Part shown: piece after piece, positions 1 to 13,700 of the stretch
Layout: every line of letters begins with the position of its first letter
Position numbering within the stretch: position 1 is the first letter of the stretch
Assembly: GCF_019399895.1 (NCBI RefSeq)
Contig: NC_091865.1
Span: forward strand, 1,679,001 to 1,743,000
DNA: 64,000 nucleotides
Source: Cardiocondyla obscurior
Lineage: Eukaryota > Arthropoda > Insecta > Hymenoptera > Formicidae
Reading direction: 5' to 3'
Translations under genes and position numbers: made by a program
Notes under the pieces: model-generated
What the model was told of the DNA's origin: nothing
The model's input: only the letters and a program-made list of their open reading frames with translations
The model's database searches: none

Positions 1-3000
1 GGATGTCGTACGGCTATAACGAAAATGATTGCCGCTCGGTAATGTATGCGCGGAAATAGAAGAACAGGCGCCGCTCTCTCGTCTCCAGAAAATAATATAT
101 ATTCGCAATACGCAAACATCAGCCTGCAATAATGGTTTGTAATAACAGAAGTGCAAATTACCCTACGGGAAATAAATCTCAAAGGAAGAATTATGTTTAG
201 ATTGGAAGCAATATCACCGTCGTCGTATCTACATTTTCCCATTTAGATACGTCTTGAATAAATGACTGATAAAAACAGATTGCGTAACGCGTTAACGAAG
301 GGAACGCTCGAGATCGTTGATGTCTTTCCGAGATGATAAACCCGGCGATCGGTAGATACGTTTAATTAACGATAATAAATACGGGAAAAAAAAATTTAAG
401 AAATAAACGTTAATAATATCGCTGCATTTGTTTCATTTTTTTTTTAGTAATAATAAGTACGTATTGCGTTTAAAGCGTATTTTTCTCTAATTCGAGTTTC
501 CTTAGACGACGATAACTCGTGTTACGTTGTATAATTTCGTATTCCTACAGTTTAATAAAAAAATAAGCGTGTCGGAAATACTCGATTCATTTTTCTTTCT
601 TTCTTTTTTTCTTTCTTTTTTTTTAATCAGAACAAATATTAGCTTACATATAACGCATACTATTATGGAAGAGAGCAGTCTTCGCAATTCAATAATCCGC
701 CTCGAGCTCCGTCTTACGTTAGATTAAGAGAGCAAATGTTTCGCGACTGCTGCTGCCATATTGCTATTCTGCGAGCATTAGGTCTGCTTGTCTAACATTC
801 CCAAGGGAATAACACAGGAGTCTTGGATAATATGGTAAAGCATGCAATCTCCTCTTTTGAGCCATTTTTACAGATTCTTAATTCAAAGGGAAATGTTTGC
901 CCCCCCCCCAAAAAAAAAGAAAAGAATAAATGTTTCCCTTAAACCTATTAAGAAACCGCAATTACTTCAATTGCAAAAGAAGTCTTATCTTACCAGAAAA
1001 AAAAAATAAAAAATCGTTATGGCATTAAAAAATTAGCGATTTAATGTTAACGTTAAACTGACGTTAATTATAGAAAATATATAATCAGTTTGTTACTAGA
1101 ATTTTATTTCGATCAAAGTAAACCGCATGTGCTTGAAAAATCTTTATTGTCAAAATGACCATCTTGTATGTATTTATTCTATAGGTTGTTATAATTTTGT
1201 CATTATTTTAATCAGTGAAGGCAGCATGCAATTTAATCACGTACGCCGTACGCATTAAGAAATATGTAATTGCGTCTTTCGAGATGGTTAGAGGCGCTAA
1301 GAGGTTTCCCGCTTACGTGCTCATGTAGTACTTACATCGGGTCGTGCGCTTAATAGACAAAGTTTCGTCTCCCTTCTTGCTATACTATATTTCTCGCAAA
1401 GTTTAACGATGAAAAATTCCAATAAACAACGCAGCTGGTGACAGCGCTCGCAATTATATATTTCCGGGCCCAAGTAATTTGATAAAATAATTTAAGACTT
1501 TAATATCGTGTTTACTCGAATAAATTTGCGAATATATCATGCCCGAGTCTAAAAAAAAAGAAACGGATATTTCACGGTACGACGTTATTCAGCGAATCCC
1601 CCAATATGTATTTTATTAAAAATTTTTTTTATAAAGTAAACGTACACTTTAATGAGCTTCTGCGAGGAGGGTAACTATTCATCGCTGTAAGAACAACAAC
1701 GTTTCGATAGAGAAAGCAATTATCTGACCCCAGCCGGGAAAAGAATCGACGTATACAACTGCCACGAGGGAAAAGAAACGGACGAGTAGGGCGAGTAAAA
1801 CGGATTTGGCCGAAATTAGAACCTCGGAGCCTATTCCAGCTGTGTCGGCAGGTTATGTGCGTGATTCGAAGAAAGAAATCACCCGGATAACTTCAACAAC
1901 GATCGTGAACTTGTCCGCTTGCGGAAAATAGTAACTTTTTATTTTTTTTTATCGGGAAAACTAAAGCATTTGTTGAAATTTATGAATCTACACACGGTGA
2001 AATTAAAATAGAATAATGTGAATGTTACGTAGCGTTTGTATTCAAAATTAATTTTGATCAACATTTTATAAAGATTCGAAATATAAATATATATAATACT
2101 GAATAAGAGGTTTAATTGTCAAGAATAATTAATTAGAAATTCACGATTAAGGTTAAGGATTATTAATTAGAATTTAACGATCAAGAAATTATTTTCAATA
2201 CTTAAAAGAAAAGCAAAAAGTTTTCATTAAACAGCAAATATCACATTTTTCAAGTTGCCGCAAGTTCAAAACACGCCGCGTGTAGATGATGCGGCGAAAA
2301 GAGACGCTTAGAAATAGATAATCGATAAAGAAGGAGGATGTTTTTCCGCTGTGGAAAAAGAACGGAACTTCTTGAGATTAATTGAGTTTTCGCGCGGAAT
2401 AAAAAGCAGCCGTGGATGATGGTGCGGTATCGAGAATAGCAGCGTGCATTAGTATATTAGTAGGAAGGGAAAGCGCGGCAATAAGGAAAAAAAAAAGAAA
2501 AAAAAAAAAAAAAAGAGGGAGCAAAGAGAGCAAAGCGATTGAAGTTCAGAGGATCGAACTCATTCGCGCGGTAGATTAAAAGTTTGCCGAGGAATTTCCC
2601 TGGATAAGGGAGGCAATTCAGCACGATCGCGATATCGATTCGACAACGGATCGGAACGGATGGAGGGGGAGAGTGAGATTGGTATGCAATTCGAGCGTGT
2701 CTCTGCAACTTGACTGTTCCGCCCGGTCTGATTCGCGAACTTGCTCGTATTTTCGTACGAACGACGATGCTCGGGTTACGAACGATTGCGTCGGTAAATA
2801 GCTGAGCTTGGGCTATGAGTTAACTCAGGTTTCCGTCTGTCTACGGTACGTACCCCCCCGGTCTGCTCGTGTGCCGATTCACGTGGCGTCTCGCACACGA
2901 GTCAGAAAGCCGCGTGCTTGTATTATACGCGGGCCTCAGATTACGGTTGCACAACGCATCCCTTGCAATTTTCATTGCTTTCGAAATAACAGCGCGTATC

Positions 3001-3115
3001 ATCGCGTAGATAGCGCTATTCACGGGAATACGAAAACGCAGGCTACACCTCTACGGCATGCAAAATACGGATAGATAGTGGGGGAGCCATCTAATTATTT
3101 GGCTAATGGACTTAC
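1..3115. other. Non-coding DNA, left edge
   Basis: No gene is recognisable here. The stretch is AT-rich with many A/T runs and short purine or pyrimidine tracts, for example the poly-C/poly-A run near 901-918 and the A-rich run near 2,488-2,514. A set of diverged short repeats containing AATTAATTAGAA lies near 2,125-2,180. Short open frames are no longer than expected by chance and none has recognisable domains. It is probably intron or intergenic DNA. Confidence 0.6.
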
Positions 3116-3160
3116 CGAGTGGTGAACTGTCTTTGGACGAGGACCGGATACCAAACGGAA
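3116..3160 (-). other. Candidate 45-nt exon, minus strand
   Basis: Read on the minus strand, this segment is preceded by a strong 3' splice site (pyrimidine-rich, ending CTCTGTTTCAG) and followed by a strong donor (CTCG then GTAAGTCC). It is 45 nt long and open in all three frames, so the frame cannot be fixed from this exon alone. One frame reads PFGIRSSSKDSSPL. It may belong with the other minus-strand exon candidates at 28,924-28,967 and 34,156-34,205 as part of one gene with very long introns. The splice borders are seen directly; the existence of a transcript is inferred. RNA-seq junctions would settle it. Confidence 0.4.
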
Positions 3161-5720
3161 CTGAAACAGAGAAATGGAGTTTTTATTAGATTGGAAGAGA
3201 ACGTGCTCGTCCATTTCGAGAGAGCTTGAGGGATCGGCCCGGAAAACATTCGGTTTCCCGAAGGGAACAGTTTCTGTTGATTCTTCCGACGTAAAGTTGC
3301 GTTGTCATCAAAAATTAATTAATTGCACATTTCGGTTCGCCGCGGGAGTAATTAATGCGCTCTCTTGTAATTTCTAACAGAATATTGTGTATAACAACGC
3401 TTACGTGTTTGCAATATTGTAAGACATATCTACTAGATCAAATTGTGAGTATATCCATAAGTGCATTACTTAGCGAACGCCGTGCTATATGTACAGTTAT
3501 ATCAAAACTCAAGGCACCACGGCAAGCTGATTGCTACGTCATGTTAAGCATGATACACCAGCACATCACTCGCAATCAGTTTAAAGTACCTTGTTCCACG
3601 GGCCCCAGAACTTGCAAGCTCACGAATAGGACTGATACATACGCGCAGCATTTGCGAAATGAAGGCGAGAAAATTGAGTAAAGCAATTCTGACTTGAGAC
3701 TGGAGTTATTGATCTTATAATAAGTTAAATAGAAGTTGAAAGTTTCTTACTAATCTATCTCTATATGTACCATAAAAAAAATAAAATAAAAAAAAAATAA
3801 AAAAAAAGGAAAAGCTACTTAGGAAAGAAATTTCATATTCCTATTTGAATATTTTATTTTTCGCTCGAAATTAAATTATAATTAATTAACGGTAATGTAG
3901 CGTTGAGTTTTATTAGACGAATAAGATATCTATGTATAAGATATAAAGCACTTCTTGATTTTTAAAAATTACTGATGCGTGACGTTACATTGCTAAAAGG
4001 TATTAGGTGAGTGGGCGCGTATAATTTCAACAATTATTTAAATTAAGTAGCAATTTTGGCTCGGCCAAGAAAACAAAGACGAGAAACTCGATAATTATAC
4101 ATATACAGAACACGGTAGATAAAATCTAGATCGTCGTAAACCGACAATTATCTCACGCTACACGCAAACTAGTCTCCACGCCCTCCTAAATTTATCGATC
4201 TGGCCCTGTCTCGCGACGCAAATACCCGAGAACATTAATTAACCGCCGCGGCGGGCACATCGATCGAGGAAGTCGCTTCTTATCGAGGTTGAAGTTCAGG
4301 CGGCATCGCGATTATTAGCGGCTGGCCAGCTACCCTGTCAGCGCTAATCAATTAACGGTGCATCTAGTCTAGCAATTTGTGGAGATCTTATACGCGCAGG
4401 TATAACGGGATAATTGTACGACGATTATATTAAATATCTCGGAATATATTTTGCTAGAATTGTATCAAATTTTGTCGTCTTATATATATTTTTTGTATTT
4501 TTTAACGATTATTAATCTCGATATCGCACATTGTGTAAAATTAGTTTTTTCTGTTGTAAATAGCTAAATTTCCCAATCACGAGAATTAAATTTAGAAGCT
4601 GCGGTTTTAGCTACATTGTTCGAATTCAAAGAGAATGAGAGAGAGAGAAAGTGAGAGAGTGAGAGAGAAATAAAGATAGGAACGTCGTCGAATTATCCAC
4701 GCGGGCGAATTTCCAAAGTTCCCGTTCAGTAAATGACAAAGTAGACAACGACCGAGCTCCCGTTCGGCTAGAATGCCTCTCGAAGCGTTAACACGTATCT
4801 AATTGTGACATTACATTTCTACGAGCGGAAAGATACGACGTTTTATCTCTTGGATAATTCGAGAGAATGTCTATTTTGTGGGGAAAAATACCTCATTAAT
4901 TTTCGTCACCTCTTATCATAAAAGGGACATTTATGTGGCATTAAAAAAAAAATGTTTCTATACAAAAATATTATGTTAGTAAATGCAGCTGACTAGTTGA
5001 GATTTCCGACGGGCGGATTTTAAATTGACGCTGAGTATATTCTAAATCAGAGAAAAATCCGACGAGTTTCTCCTTTTTCGCGTCTATTTCTGTCAAATCT
5101 CATGGTGCAACACACACGCTTGCCGCGACGTTGATATTACGACCAATGAGATTACTCTCGCGGGAACATCATGATGGATAATATCCCGTAGGAAACATCG
5201 GAGATTATCCATTAATTACTGTTTTGCTACATTAGTCGCTGCATATTTATTGGATGACATGAACTTCCCGTCAAGCGCTAACACCATTCAAACTATAATT
5301 ACATTGACGGATCGTGCCAATTTATACGAAACGTGCAATTATGTTTACCACAATATATTAAAATATTCATTTACGTAAAAAAAAAAAATAAAAAAAAAAA
5401 TTAAAAATATATGCATATGTATCTACATTAAAAGGGCTTAACTTCAAATTTTGGTTCAAACAAAAAGTTTTCAGATTCCATCGCACACTTTTACAATATC
5501 AGTTTATTCGCGTCGAATTTAATTTGTTGCTGCAGAAACACGATCCCTTCGGTTGTTACAACGCCCGGTGTCAAGCCTCGATAATATCGTGCATTTTTCA
5601 TGCATTGAACGGCACCGGCCATTCTCGCGCGGCATGTTTCGACGTAATACAAATAAAAATATCAATATCCTATTAAATTCTGCAGATTCCCCGAGCTGCA
5701 ATCTCGCTGATTGTGTACCG

Positions 5721-5751
5721 GGCACACGTGTGCCGACGGACAGCACACGTG
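5721..5751. promoter_or_regulatory. Paired CACGTG E-boxes in a palindrome
   Basis: GGCACACGTGTGCC (5,721-5,734) is a perfect 14-bp palindrome centred on CACGTG. A second CACGTG (5,746-5,751) follows with 15 bp between the two cores. CACGTG is the consensus for bHLH dimers such as Clock/Cycle and Myc/Max. The pair lies in a CpG-rich patch without a recognisable gene. Function is inferred from the motif only. Confidence 0.3.
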
Positions 5752-6246
5752 GACCGCTCGAGCGGGTTTGACACGTTCGCAGGTCGAGCGAATCTCGTCA
5801 GGCCGCCGTTGCATTGCTATTTGCGTTTCGCTGAGGGCATACACACGCCGTACATCGTTAATTCCCATGCGTTCGTGCCTCCATTTTCGCCTCGTGTTTG
5901 AACGGCCGGTCGCGTACACCCAGAATAGCCCGATACGCGGCGACCGTAAACTCGCGACGAATTATACCGGCGCGTAATTTGCGAATTCGTGAAACCGCGA
6001 CGGCGCGCCGGCGACGCGTGAGATTACCGTCGAAGGACACCATATCGAGAATCCCAAATACGAAGTTCACGAGTTCGATCGTTTTAACGCAGGCAAGAGT
6101 TGTGCGAATTGCGGATTCGAATTCTACGAGTATCGGCTTCAACACACTCGATAAATTCTTTATCGCGTCAGTTAGAGGATGAGACGCGCAGTTTGTCAGA
6201 ATTACTGACGGACTAAATTTCTAATTAAAAAAAAAAATGTTTTTTT

Positions 6247-6274
6247 AATAAAATAAAATAAAATAAAATAAAAT
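6247..6274. repeat. AAAAT pentanucleotide microsatellite
   Basis: About five and a half tandem copies of an A4T-type pentamer sit just after a T run. It is a simple repeat with no sign of function. Confidence 0.9.
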
Positions 6275-9200
6275 GAAACCAAACACGCGCGTTCCGCGTT
6301 TAGCGTTAATTTAAACCTGCGGTAACTGTTCCGACGTGTCTCTTTCATACTAGCGCGAAAGTATGATTGTGACATGAGTGTCCATGTTCTTCAAGCGACT
6401 GTTTCGATATTTATACCAGGTAAAATCACCGGAGCAACCACAACGCATTGTATTGGCAAGTGTGCCACGTACATCCGAAGAAATGTCGGAGACGTTACAT
6501 AAACCGCTTTCCCGCCGACGTAGGTAATTCGCAGGAACGACGAGAGGCGGCGAGACGATTTTTCATCTCAGTCACGTTTGCCAGAGTCTGAAGCTTCCGG
6601 AGGGAAAAAAAAAAGGAAGCTCGTGTCTTCGTCATCCGCTTCGCGCGTTCGCACGTACAGGCGCGAGCGGGCGTTTTTCGCGGTCTTTTTCCTTTCAACT
6701 TCAGACTATAGGTGTAAAAGCGACGTTCTTTCACAGCTGTAAGCGCCTCGGTTTCTTTTTCGTTATTTTACTTTATGTGCCGCGCCAACTGCGCTCTCGT
6801 CAATTGCGAGGAACAACAATGGGAACGAGCTCGGCGCCGTGGCGTTAGAGAAACAAAAATCGCACCCGCCGATTTCTTTCCCCGCTGTTAATTTCCGAGA
6901 TAAGCGACGCGAGACTGTTACTTAAATAACAAGTTCGAAGAGTTCCTTTAAACGTATTTATTATCGTCGTTACCTGTCCGACTCCGCCTGCACCGTGCGG
7001 AAACTATCACGGAATATCGATTATCGAAGTTCTCACGAAGTAATGTCGGAGATAATTAGCAGGAACGCGCAGATAATACATTACCGCAATAGAGATCGTC
7101 ATTAAACTCCGCTTTCGCACAATAAAGCGGTCGCGGAAAGAGAGAAACTGGGCAAGTGCAATGGAAACGCATGTCGGCTCTCGCGGCTTCATCGAAGTGG
7201 TCCGCTACTACGCCGACTGGAAACGAGTTACCGCAGGAAAACTCGACCGCGACTCGTTGAAGCTTTTCGCCGGGTAAACGCGAATTGGAAGCCGCGCGTC
7301 GGCGATAGCTTTCGATCGCCGGGGCATTCAGCGCGCCGATCTATTTTCGATTAATCGAACGGGCAGCACGCGCGCGTCCTCCGGTTTCTGCCAACGGGAG
7401 AGCTCCCGGTAATGGAATTGTCAAGTAAACGCGCACAGCGAGACCGACTCTCCAGAAAGCGAGACACATCCGGGGGAGGGAAGAGAAAGGGGGGAAAAAA
7501 ATGTACTTGAAGTGGCGGAGAGGCAATATCGACGTGCGCCAGTTTCCATTTGACAGACGAAATATGAATGAAAATAGCACAACGTTTTCTATAATGTCTG
7601 GCCTGTTACACGCGCCCGTTTTAGTGTCAACGCGCGATTTCTTCTTTCTCTTTTTTTTATTCGCGAGACCCTATTATTTGTATATTTTCATTAAATTGTT
7701 CCTTGCCTCGCGTGACTTACGTGAGACTATTAATCGCAATTAAAATTAATCCGCGTTGTATGCATAAAATGTTCTTTTTAATATCAAACTTGTGTTGTAT
7801 TTTTTATGCATAATATATCTAATTTCTTTTAAATAAAAAAAAAAAAATTCTTCGCAAAGAACTTTCAAGAACGCTTCTTCTTTTTCAAATCAATCAACCG
7901 CGATAAATCTCGCATATTATTGCCTAATTTTCATGTTCAATTAAATGTAAATTCAATTCTAAACGTAAAAGGGAGATTTAAATTGCTGCCAGTTAAAGAT
8001 TAATATAATTATAATTACTGTTGCACTATATTATGTTAATTACACCGCGTTCATGCCGAAAATGAGTTGACTAGATACTATTGTTGATATCGTAAATAAC
8101 GCAACTCGTGGGTTTGCGTAACTTATATGGGCTATGCTTCATATATCTTTATGCAATATTAAGCAACCTGATTTCACTTGCGTCCCGGCAGGCTTTGATT
8201 GTAATTACATTTTTACAAATTCAACGTAGGCCGTGAAAAGCGCGTAGAACGTTGGGTTAAATCTTCTATTAGTGTTTCCGTCGGTCTATTACTAATGTAC
8301 CTAATGTATCTTTCATTAGATGCTAATTCAAGTCCTCCTTGTTCGTGACATTGACTTCTTTGAATATTTCAGAACTTCCCGTACGTTTCTACACACAATT
8401 CTCAAGTGCAGGCTCTCTCGATGTATTCTCGGAATAGTGGATGCACGGAGAGATTGTTTTATGCGCGTGCTAGAAAGATTTTCTTACAGTCGATCGAGTC
8501 TTGAGCGATATTGAATCGTATATCTCTTGTTACTGCGACGCGCTTGTTCCGCGAAGTATATTTGAGAAATTTAGAAAAAGTTTTTCAGAATTTAAATAAA
8601 ATTATTAAAAAATAAGAAAAAAAAGAAGGAATGTATACGTGCAGATTTTTATTTAATACCATAAAATTTGTAGATATTTGAAGAAAATGCGAAAGGCATG
8701 TTACTTTCAGCACGCTTGTGACACAAAACATGCCGATTGCACTTGCCCGTTTTTACATCGCCAAAAGTGATTCGTTTTATCGGTTTTGTGACGTGTTGCA
8801 CAGCATCCATTATTCCGTTATTCGTATGTACATTTTGAAACGTTGCAAGGCACGCTGCGTGTTATCGATGTCACGTATCGAGGAGCATTTTCGTTATTTT
8901 GCACATTGTTAAATATGTACACATAAATCTAAACAAAAGGAGCCTGTTAATAAACAGGCAATCGTGAAAATGGAAAATAAATTTATGCAGTAAGCAGTTC
9001 AAACCGGCCCGTATACCGTAAAAATTACATGTTAAAAAAAAATAATAATAATAATCACGATCCCGTAAAAAAATTTATATTTCTTTCTAGTATTAACTTG
9101 AAGAATCACAACTAGGAGTACTTTTTAACTTTGTATTAGCTGAGCGTTCTAAAAATAGTGGTAAAAATACAACGGAAGAGTAACGAGTCAGTTACCAAAT

Positions 9201-10694
9201 ATTGATCAGCGTGTCATCGGCCGTTGGCCTTTACTATTTTTTTTCCCTTTTTTTTTTTACCTAAACGTCTAGGGAGCGCTCCTTTATTTATGTTTCTAAC
9301 GCGAGCTTGTCGTTCATACATCTAGTACCTACAATCGAGGTGCATTTTATTTGCGGACCGAGACGACATTTCACTACCTTCCAAGGGGAAGTGCCGTAGA
9401 ATTGATTTTCTGAAAATGCAAAGTAGGAGCATTACGAGGCTCTTCCTGGTACCGGCGGTGAGGCTTCGTAGAACTTGTTCTACTTTTCGTATCGATCGCC
9501 GCGGTCGAACGACTGAACAATGAAACTGAGCGAGCGGTATCTACGTCGAAACCTGTTTTCCATACGGACACATCGATTTTCCATCGAACTGACTGAAATA
9601 ATGAACGAAGCTACGTCTCTCTCTCAAACTCGTCCCATAAAGTACCGCGTGGTTAAGGAGAACATTTTTTTTTTTCCCCCTCCCGCAAACAATCGCGTCG
9701 CTTTACGTGCTAAGCTAAATCGTACACGAACGAATTTGAACAATTTCGTCTGCAACAACGGGTACGAAGCCGCGAATTTACTTTCAGCGTCGCAGCGGCG
9801 GAATCATGAATGTCACTTTCGCGATGTCATCTTTACTCGTGCCGTAGGGAAAGAAGAAAAAAAAAAAAAAAAAAGTTTGTCGCTCGACGTGTAATGGGAA
9901 TGGAACACGGAATTTTATGATTGACAGCGCTGCAAATGTACATTTTCGTACGCGTCTCTAAAACGCAAATTTCGTCTTCGCGAAGCCGATGACTTATTGG
10001 CAGGCACGTCGGGAACTGTTATTTCTGTCGATATGCGCATCAACATCAGGGATTTTTCTTCGGTTATAAATACTACATCCAAATGAAAAAAAAAAAGAAA
10101 AAAAAAATTGAAGAAAGTATGCAGCAAAACCGAAGCAAATAAGAAAAAGCAGCTTCGGAGAAATAAAAGGAAATTTGTAACTGAGTAGTTGAATAAATGG
10201 TAGCGATTGAAATTTCATGTACACGTACATATATGTAGCTGTCGCCGTTAACTTTAACTTTGTAATGTTTGTGTTTCGACGGCGCTGGCGCCGCGATTTG
10301 ACGCGGCTTTGCACCTGCGGAATCGATATCTTTGATGCGGCGTAATTACTCGCCCGTGTAATAAATAAGTAGAGGAGGACTCGTTTGGCGCGACGACCAG
10401 TTCTTACGACCGGGGATTATATTTAGAGCGACAGGTTCAACGGAGCTGGTGTACCTCAGCGAAACCAGTATGCCGGTTTCGTCACGTCAACACCCCGTGA
10501 GCGGTCTCTGCTTAGTCTGGTTTGCCAGAGAGCACGCACGTTTCGTGTAGTTAATAATTCCGTGGAAAGCGATAATCGCTGATGCAGACGGGTTAAAGAC
10601 CCCATTTGGTCGTTCGCATGACCGTCAATACGAAGAAGTGTCACTGCCGATAAGCATGAGAGCGCTAACGAATCTTAACAAGATACAAGGAAAT

Positions 10695-10793
10695 TCACAG
10701 ATGCCTAAGACGCAAAATAGATACAGGCAGGTCTAAAGCTTCTTGAGAAATAAGGACTAATAGAAGACAGATTGCCAAGTTACATTTAACCAT
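10695..10793 (-). other. Short ORF with signal-peptide-like start
   Basis: A 32-codon frame from ATG (10,793-10,791) to TGA begins MVKCNLAICLLLVLISQ and resembles a secretory signal: a short basic N-terminus, a hydrophobic core and then a polar residue. The remaining 15 residues show no dibasic site or cysteine framework. A GTGAAT just before the stop could act as a donor, so this might be the first coding exon of a secreted protein, or simply a chance frame in AT-rich DNA. No family is recognised. Confidence 0.15.
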
Positions 10794-13700
10794 TTTCAAA
10801 CATATGTTCGCTTTTATTTTAGGCTCAGTTAGAAAAATATATAAAAAAAACGTATAATGTTGATAATAGAAAAATGTTTTTCTTTTTTTTTTTTTTTTTT
10901 GCTTTAAATTATTTGTTAAAATCAACGTTAAACTTATTTCAAAATCTATTATTGCAAATATACTATTTTACACGTGCCTTGCTGCTTTATAAATATTTGA
11001 AAGAAAATTACATCGCAATAATAAAATTAATTAAACCGTTTCAAAATTAGTAAACATTTTAGAATTATTTTTGATTAACCTGTGTTTGTACTACTTATCG
11101 ATTGCGTTGTGATAAAACGGCATGGTGTTTGGTAAAAATAATAATTAAGAAACGCTATTTCTCATAAAGTAATATGTTTTAACGTTACATATTCCGCAAA
11201 AAGTCAACCAATATTCTCTCTCTCTCTCTCTCTTTTTTTTCTACACAACAGAGTAGCAAGTTTTTATCTTTTAATAAGAGCCAGAGTGAACAAAAGATTA
11301 TCGTAAAGCGATACAACGAGAAACAGCGGAATAATGTCGGCTAACCGAAAATCATTTCGCGCACGTGTTTCCGCGGCATTGCAACGTGAAACGGAGCCGC
11401 TGGAATGCCTGTTTCCTGCTCCGCCCTGCGATGCCGATCGATGCGGGGAATGCCGCGAAGCGTAGGAGAGACCGTGGATGCGCTAGTAAAATGGAAAAAA
11501 GGAACGGGACGAGTATCTTCCGCGTCGGCTAAATATGGAAATACTCCCCATTTTTAAACGCACGTTCCAAGAGACACCGAGTTTGCACGATGTATCAATT
11601 ATCGGCTCGAAAGGACGAGAAAATTTCATCCTCAATCACTTTGTAATTCGACATTTCCGGATTATTCATCTCGACGTTCGTATACTCTCAATTGCCGTTC
11701 GTTTCTTTCCAGCCGACCACAAAAACAATTCTTGTATTGCCGTTTTGTACGTCGGCAAGAAAAAAAAAAAAAAAAGAAGAAAAGAAATTTATGTATTATA
11801 AAGAAGAGAAAACGGCCAAGTTTTGTGTCAGCTGGGAGGGTGCGCGGTGAGTCATCCCTTAAACTTCCCCCAATTCCGTCCTGCGGGCGTTTCCAGGGAT
11901 AGATTCGATATGCGTTATCGTATCTTCCCTGGTCGCTACAGGCTCCAAATGCGCCGGGGTCTCGTGTATGTACCATTTAATGGCGGACCGCGATGTTATT
12001 TCAACGCCTGGAGAGTGGAAAGATGTGTATCGAAGATATTTATCGATTACGAAAGCGGGATTGATCGTGCAATGCAAAATGCGTTTCTCACGCCCCGTTG
12101 AATTACACGTGGCTCAGCTTGGCGATACGCTCGACAGAAAACGCGGTAGAGTCAAAGTCGAAAAGAAATTTTAATCGTTTAGCGGCAACGCGCGGCGTCG
12201 CTGAAAACTTAATTACGACGCTCGAATTTTCAGGTCCCGCGGTGCAATATACGGCGCACGTAACGCGGATTACGTCTCCCTCTGATTTACAGCAATGCGT
12301 GAAGTTGCAGAAATTAAAGCGATTACTTTGCGGAGGAAAGAAAGAAAAACATTTTAATATTTAATAAAACTATTATTTAATAAAACGCGGCATGCCGCGT
12401 TTATCGCGATCGAATACGAAAAAGAAAAATATAAAAAAAATGTAGATCGCAACGTGGGCACGAATAAAATTCCATAACTCTTGATAAATTTCACGGAAAT
12501 AATATTCAATCAATTTTATTATCGCGATCAATTATCGGGTATTCCTTTCTTTAAATGAGCGCATCGATATTACTACAATCCCGACGAAGCAATTAAAATA
12601 ATATATAGTGAAAAAATAAAAAAAAAAAGTTTTAATTGTTTGTAAAGAAACGGAAACATGCAAATCTTATTAAATGTTCGCAAAATTGTATTGTTAAGAT
12701 GTCGGACAATTAATTACGTTGCTCATATTCGGGAGTTTAGAGCCAAGCACTAACTACCCACGCAACAGCTACGATAACTAACAACCAATTATAACTTTAG
12801 TATAATAGATATATTGCCGAATCACTCTTGCTGGATTTGAGCAATTGCAGTCAATGCTGGCTGCAGGTGCGCAGTGAACCGCGTTACGGAAACCAACGAC
12901 AAGCTTCACGGAAATATGCTGAGCTTAGTTTGCTGCTTAATCGCCAGGAATATGGGATCGCATTAGAGTCGTTTCCCCATATGTGGATTTCGACTACAGA
13001 AACCGCGAGTATACTATGTTGCAGCGTGCAATAAATTTACATTCCGCTAGTGTGTGTTATTTCTTTAATACGAATCTACCAGATAAAATTCGTGTGGATA
13101 TTTTACAATCTTATTTTCTATAAGTTGCAATGCAGATCATGATTAAAATTTTAATTTCTTTTTTTTTTTTTTACTTAAAATTAAGTTTACGAATAAAATA
13201 GCATTTCTGGCATTTTTATGCAAAATATTTGAGATTTTAAATACGTAAGGGACAATGCCATATTATGGGAAAAAATACCGCGTCGAATTTTTTCACGTAA
13301 ATATTTGGAACGTGACTAGGAGCGCAATGTGCGGTAGGTAAGGCCGCTTTTCTCGGAACGTGTTCGCCGCGCTACCTTAACTCGTGAATTTAACAGTCAC
13401 GTATTTATGGTCCAGTCGTATTGGATTGGAGATTTCAAGTCGAGAATGAGAGGCCATTTTCTGGAATTAAGCAGCATCCAACCATTTCCTAGGTAACTTC
13501 GCGGTCTTCCAGACGGTTTGAAATGGGTACCGCTTTAATGAATATAAACGCGGACGCCGGTATATACCTTTCTAGCGAGCCAGTTCCGGAATTAGGGACG
13601 ACCAGACAGGTTCGGTTTCATTGACTGACCGAAATCTACCTCGCAATCAGACTTTGATAAATCACTAGCGCTTGCCCGTGAACTCTATCAAAAATAATTT

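Larger units (their letters stand above)
3161..10694. other. Non-coding DNA with simple repeats
   Basis: No recognisable gene. It contains a GA-rich microsatellite near 4,631-4,671, a poly-A-rich stretch near 5,380-5,405, a CpG-rich patch at about 5,700-6,180 holding paired CACGTG sites, an AAAAT-type pentamer array at 6,247-6,274, and a mosaic of AT-rich and CpG-rich sequence after that. Overlapping short open frames in the CpG-rich patches occur on both strands at once, as expected when stop codons are depleted by base composition rather than by coding. Confidence 0.6.
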
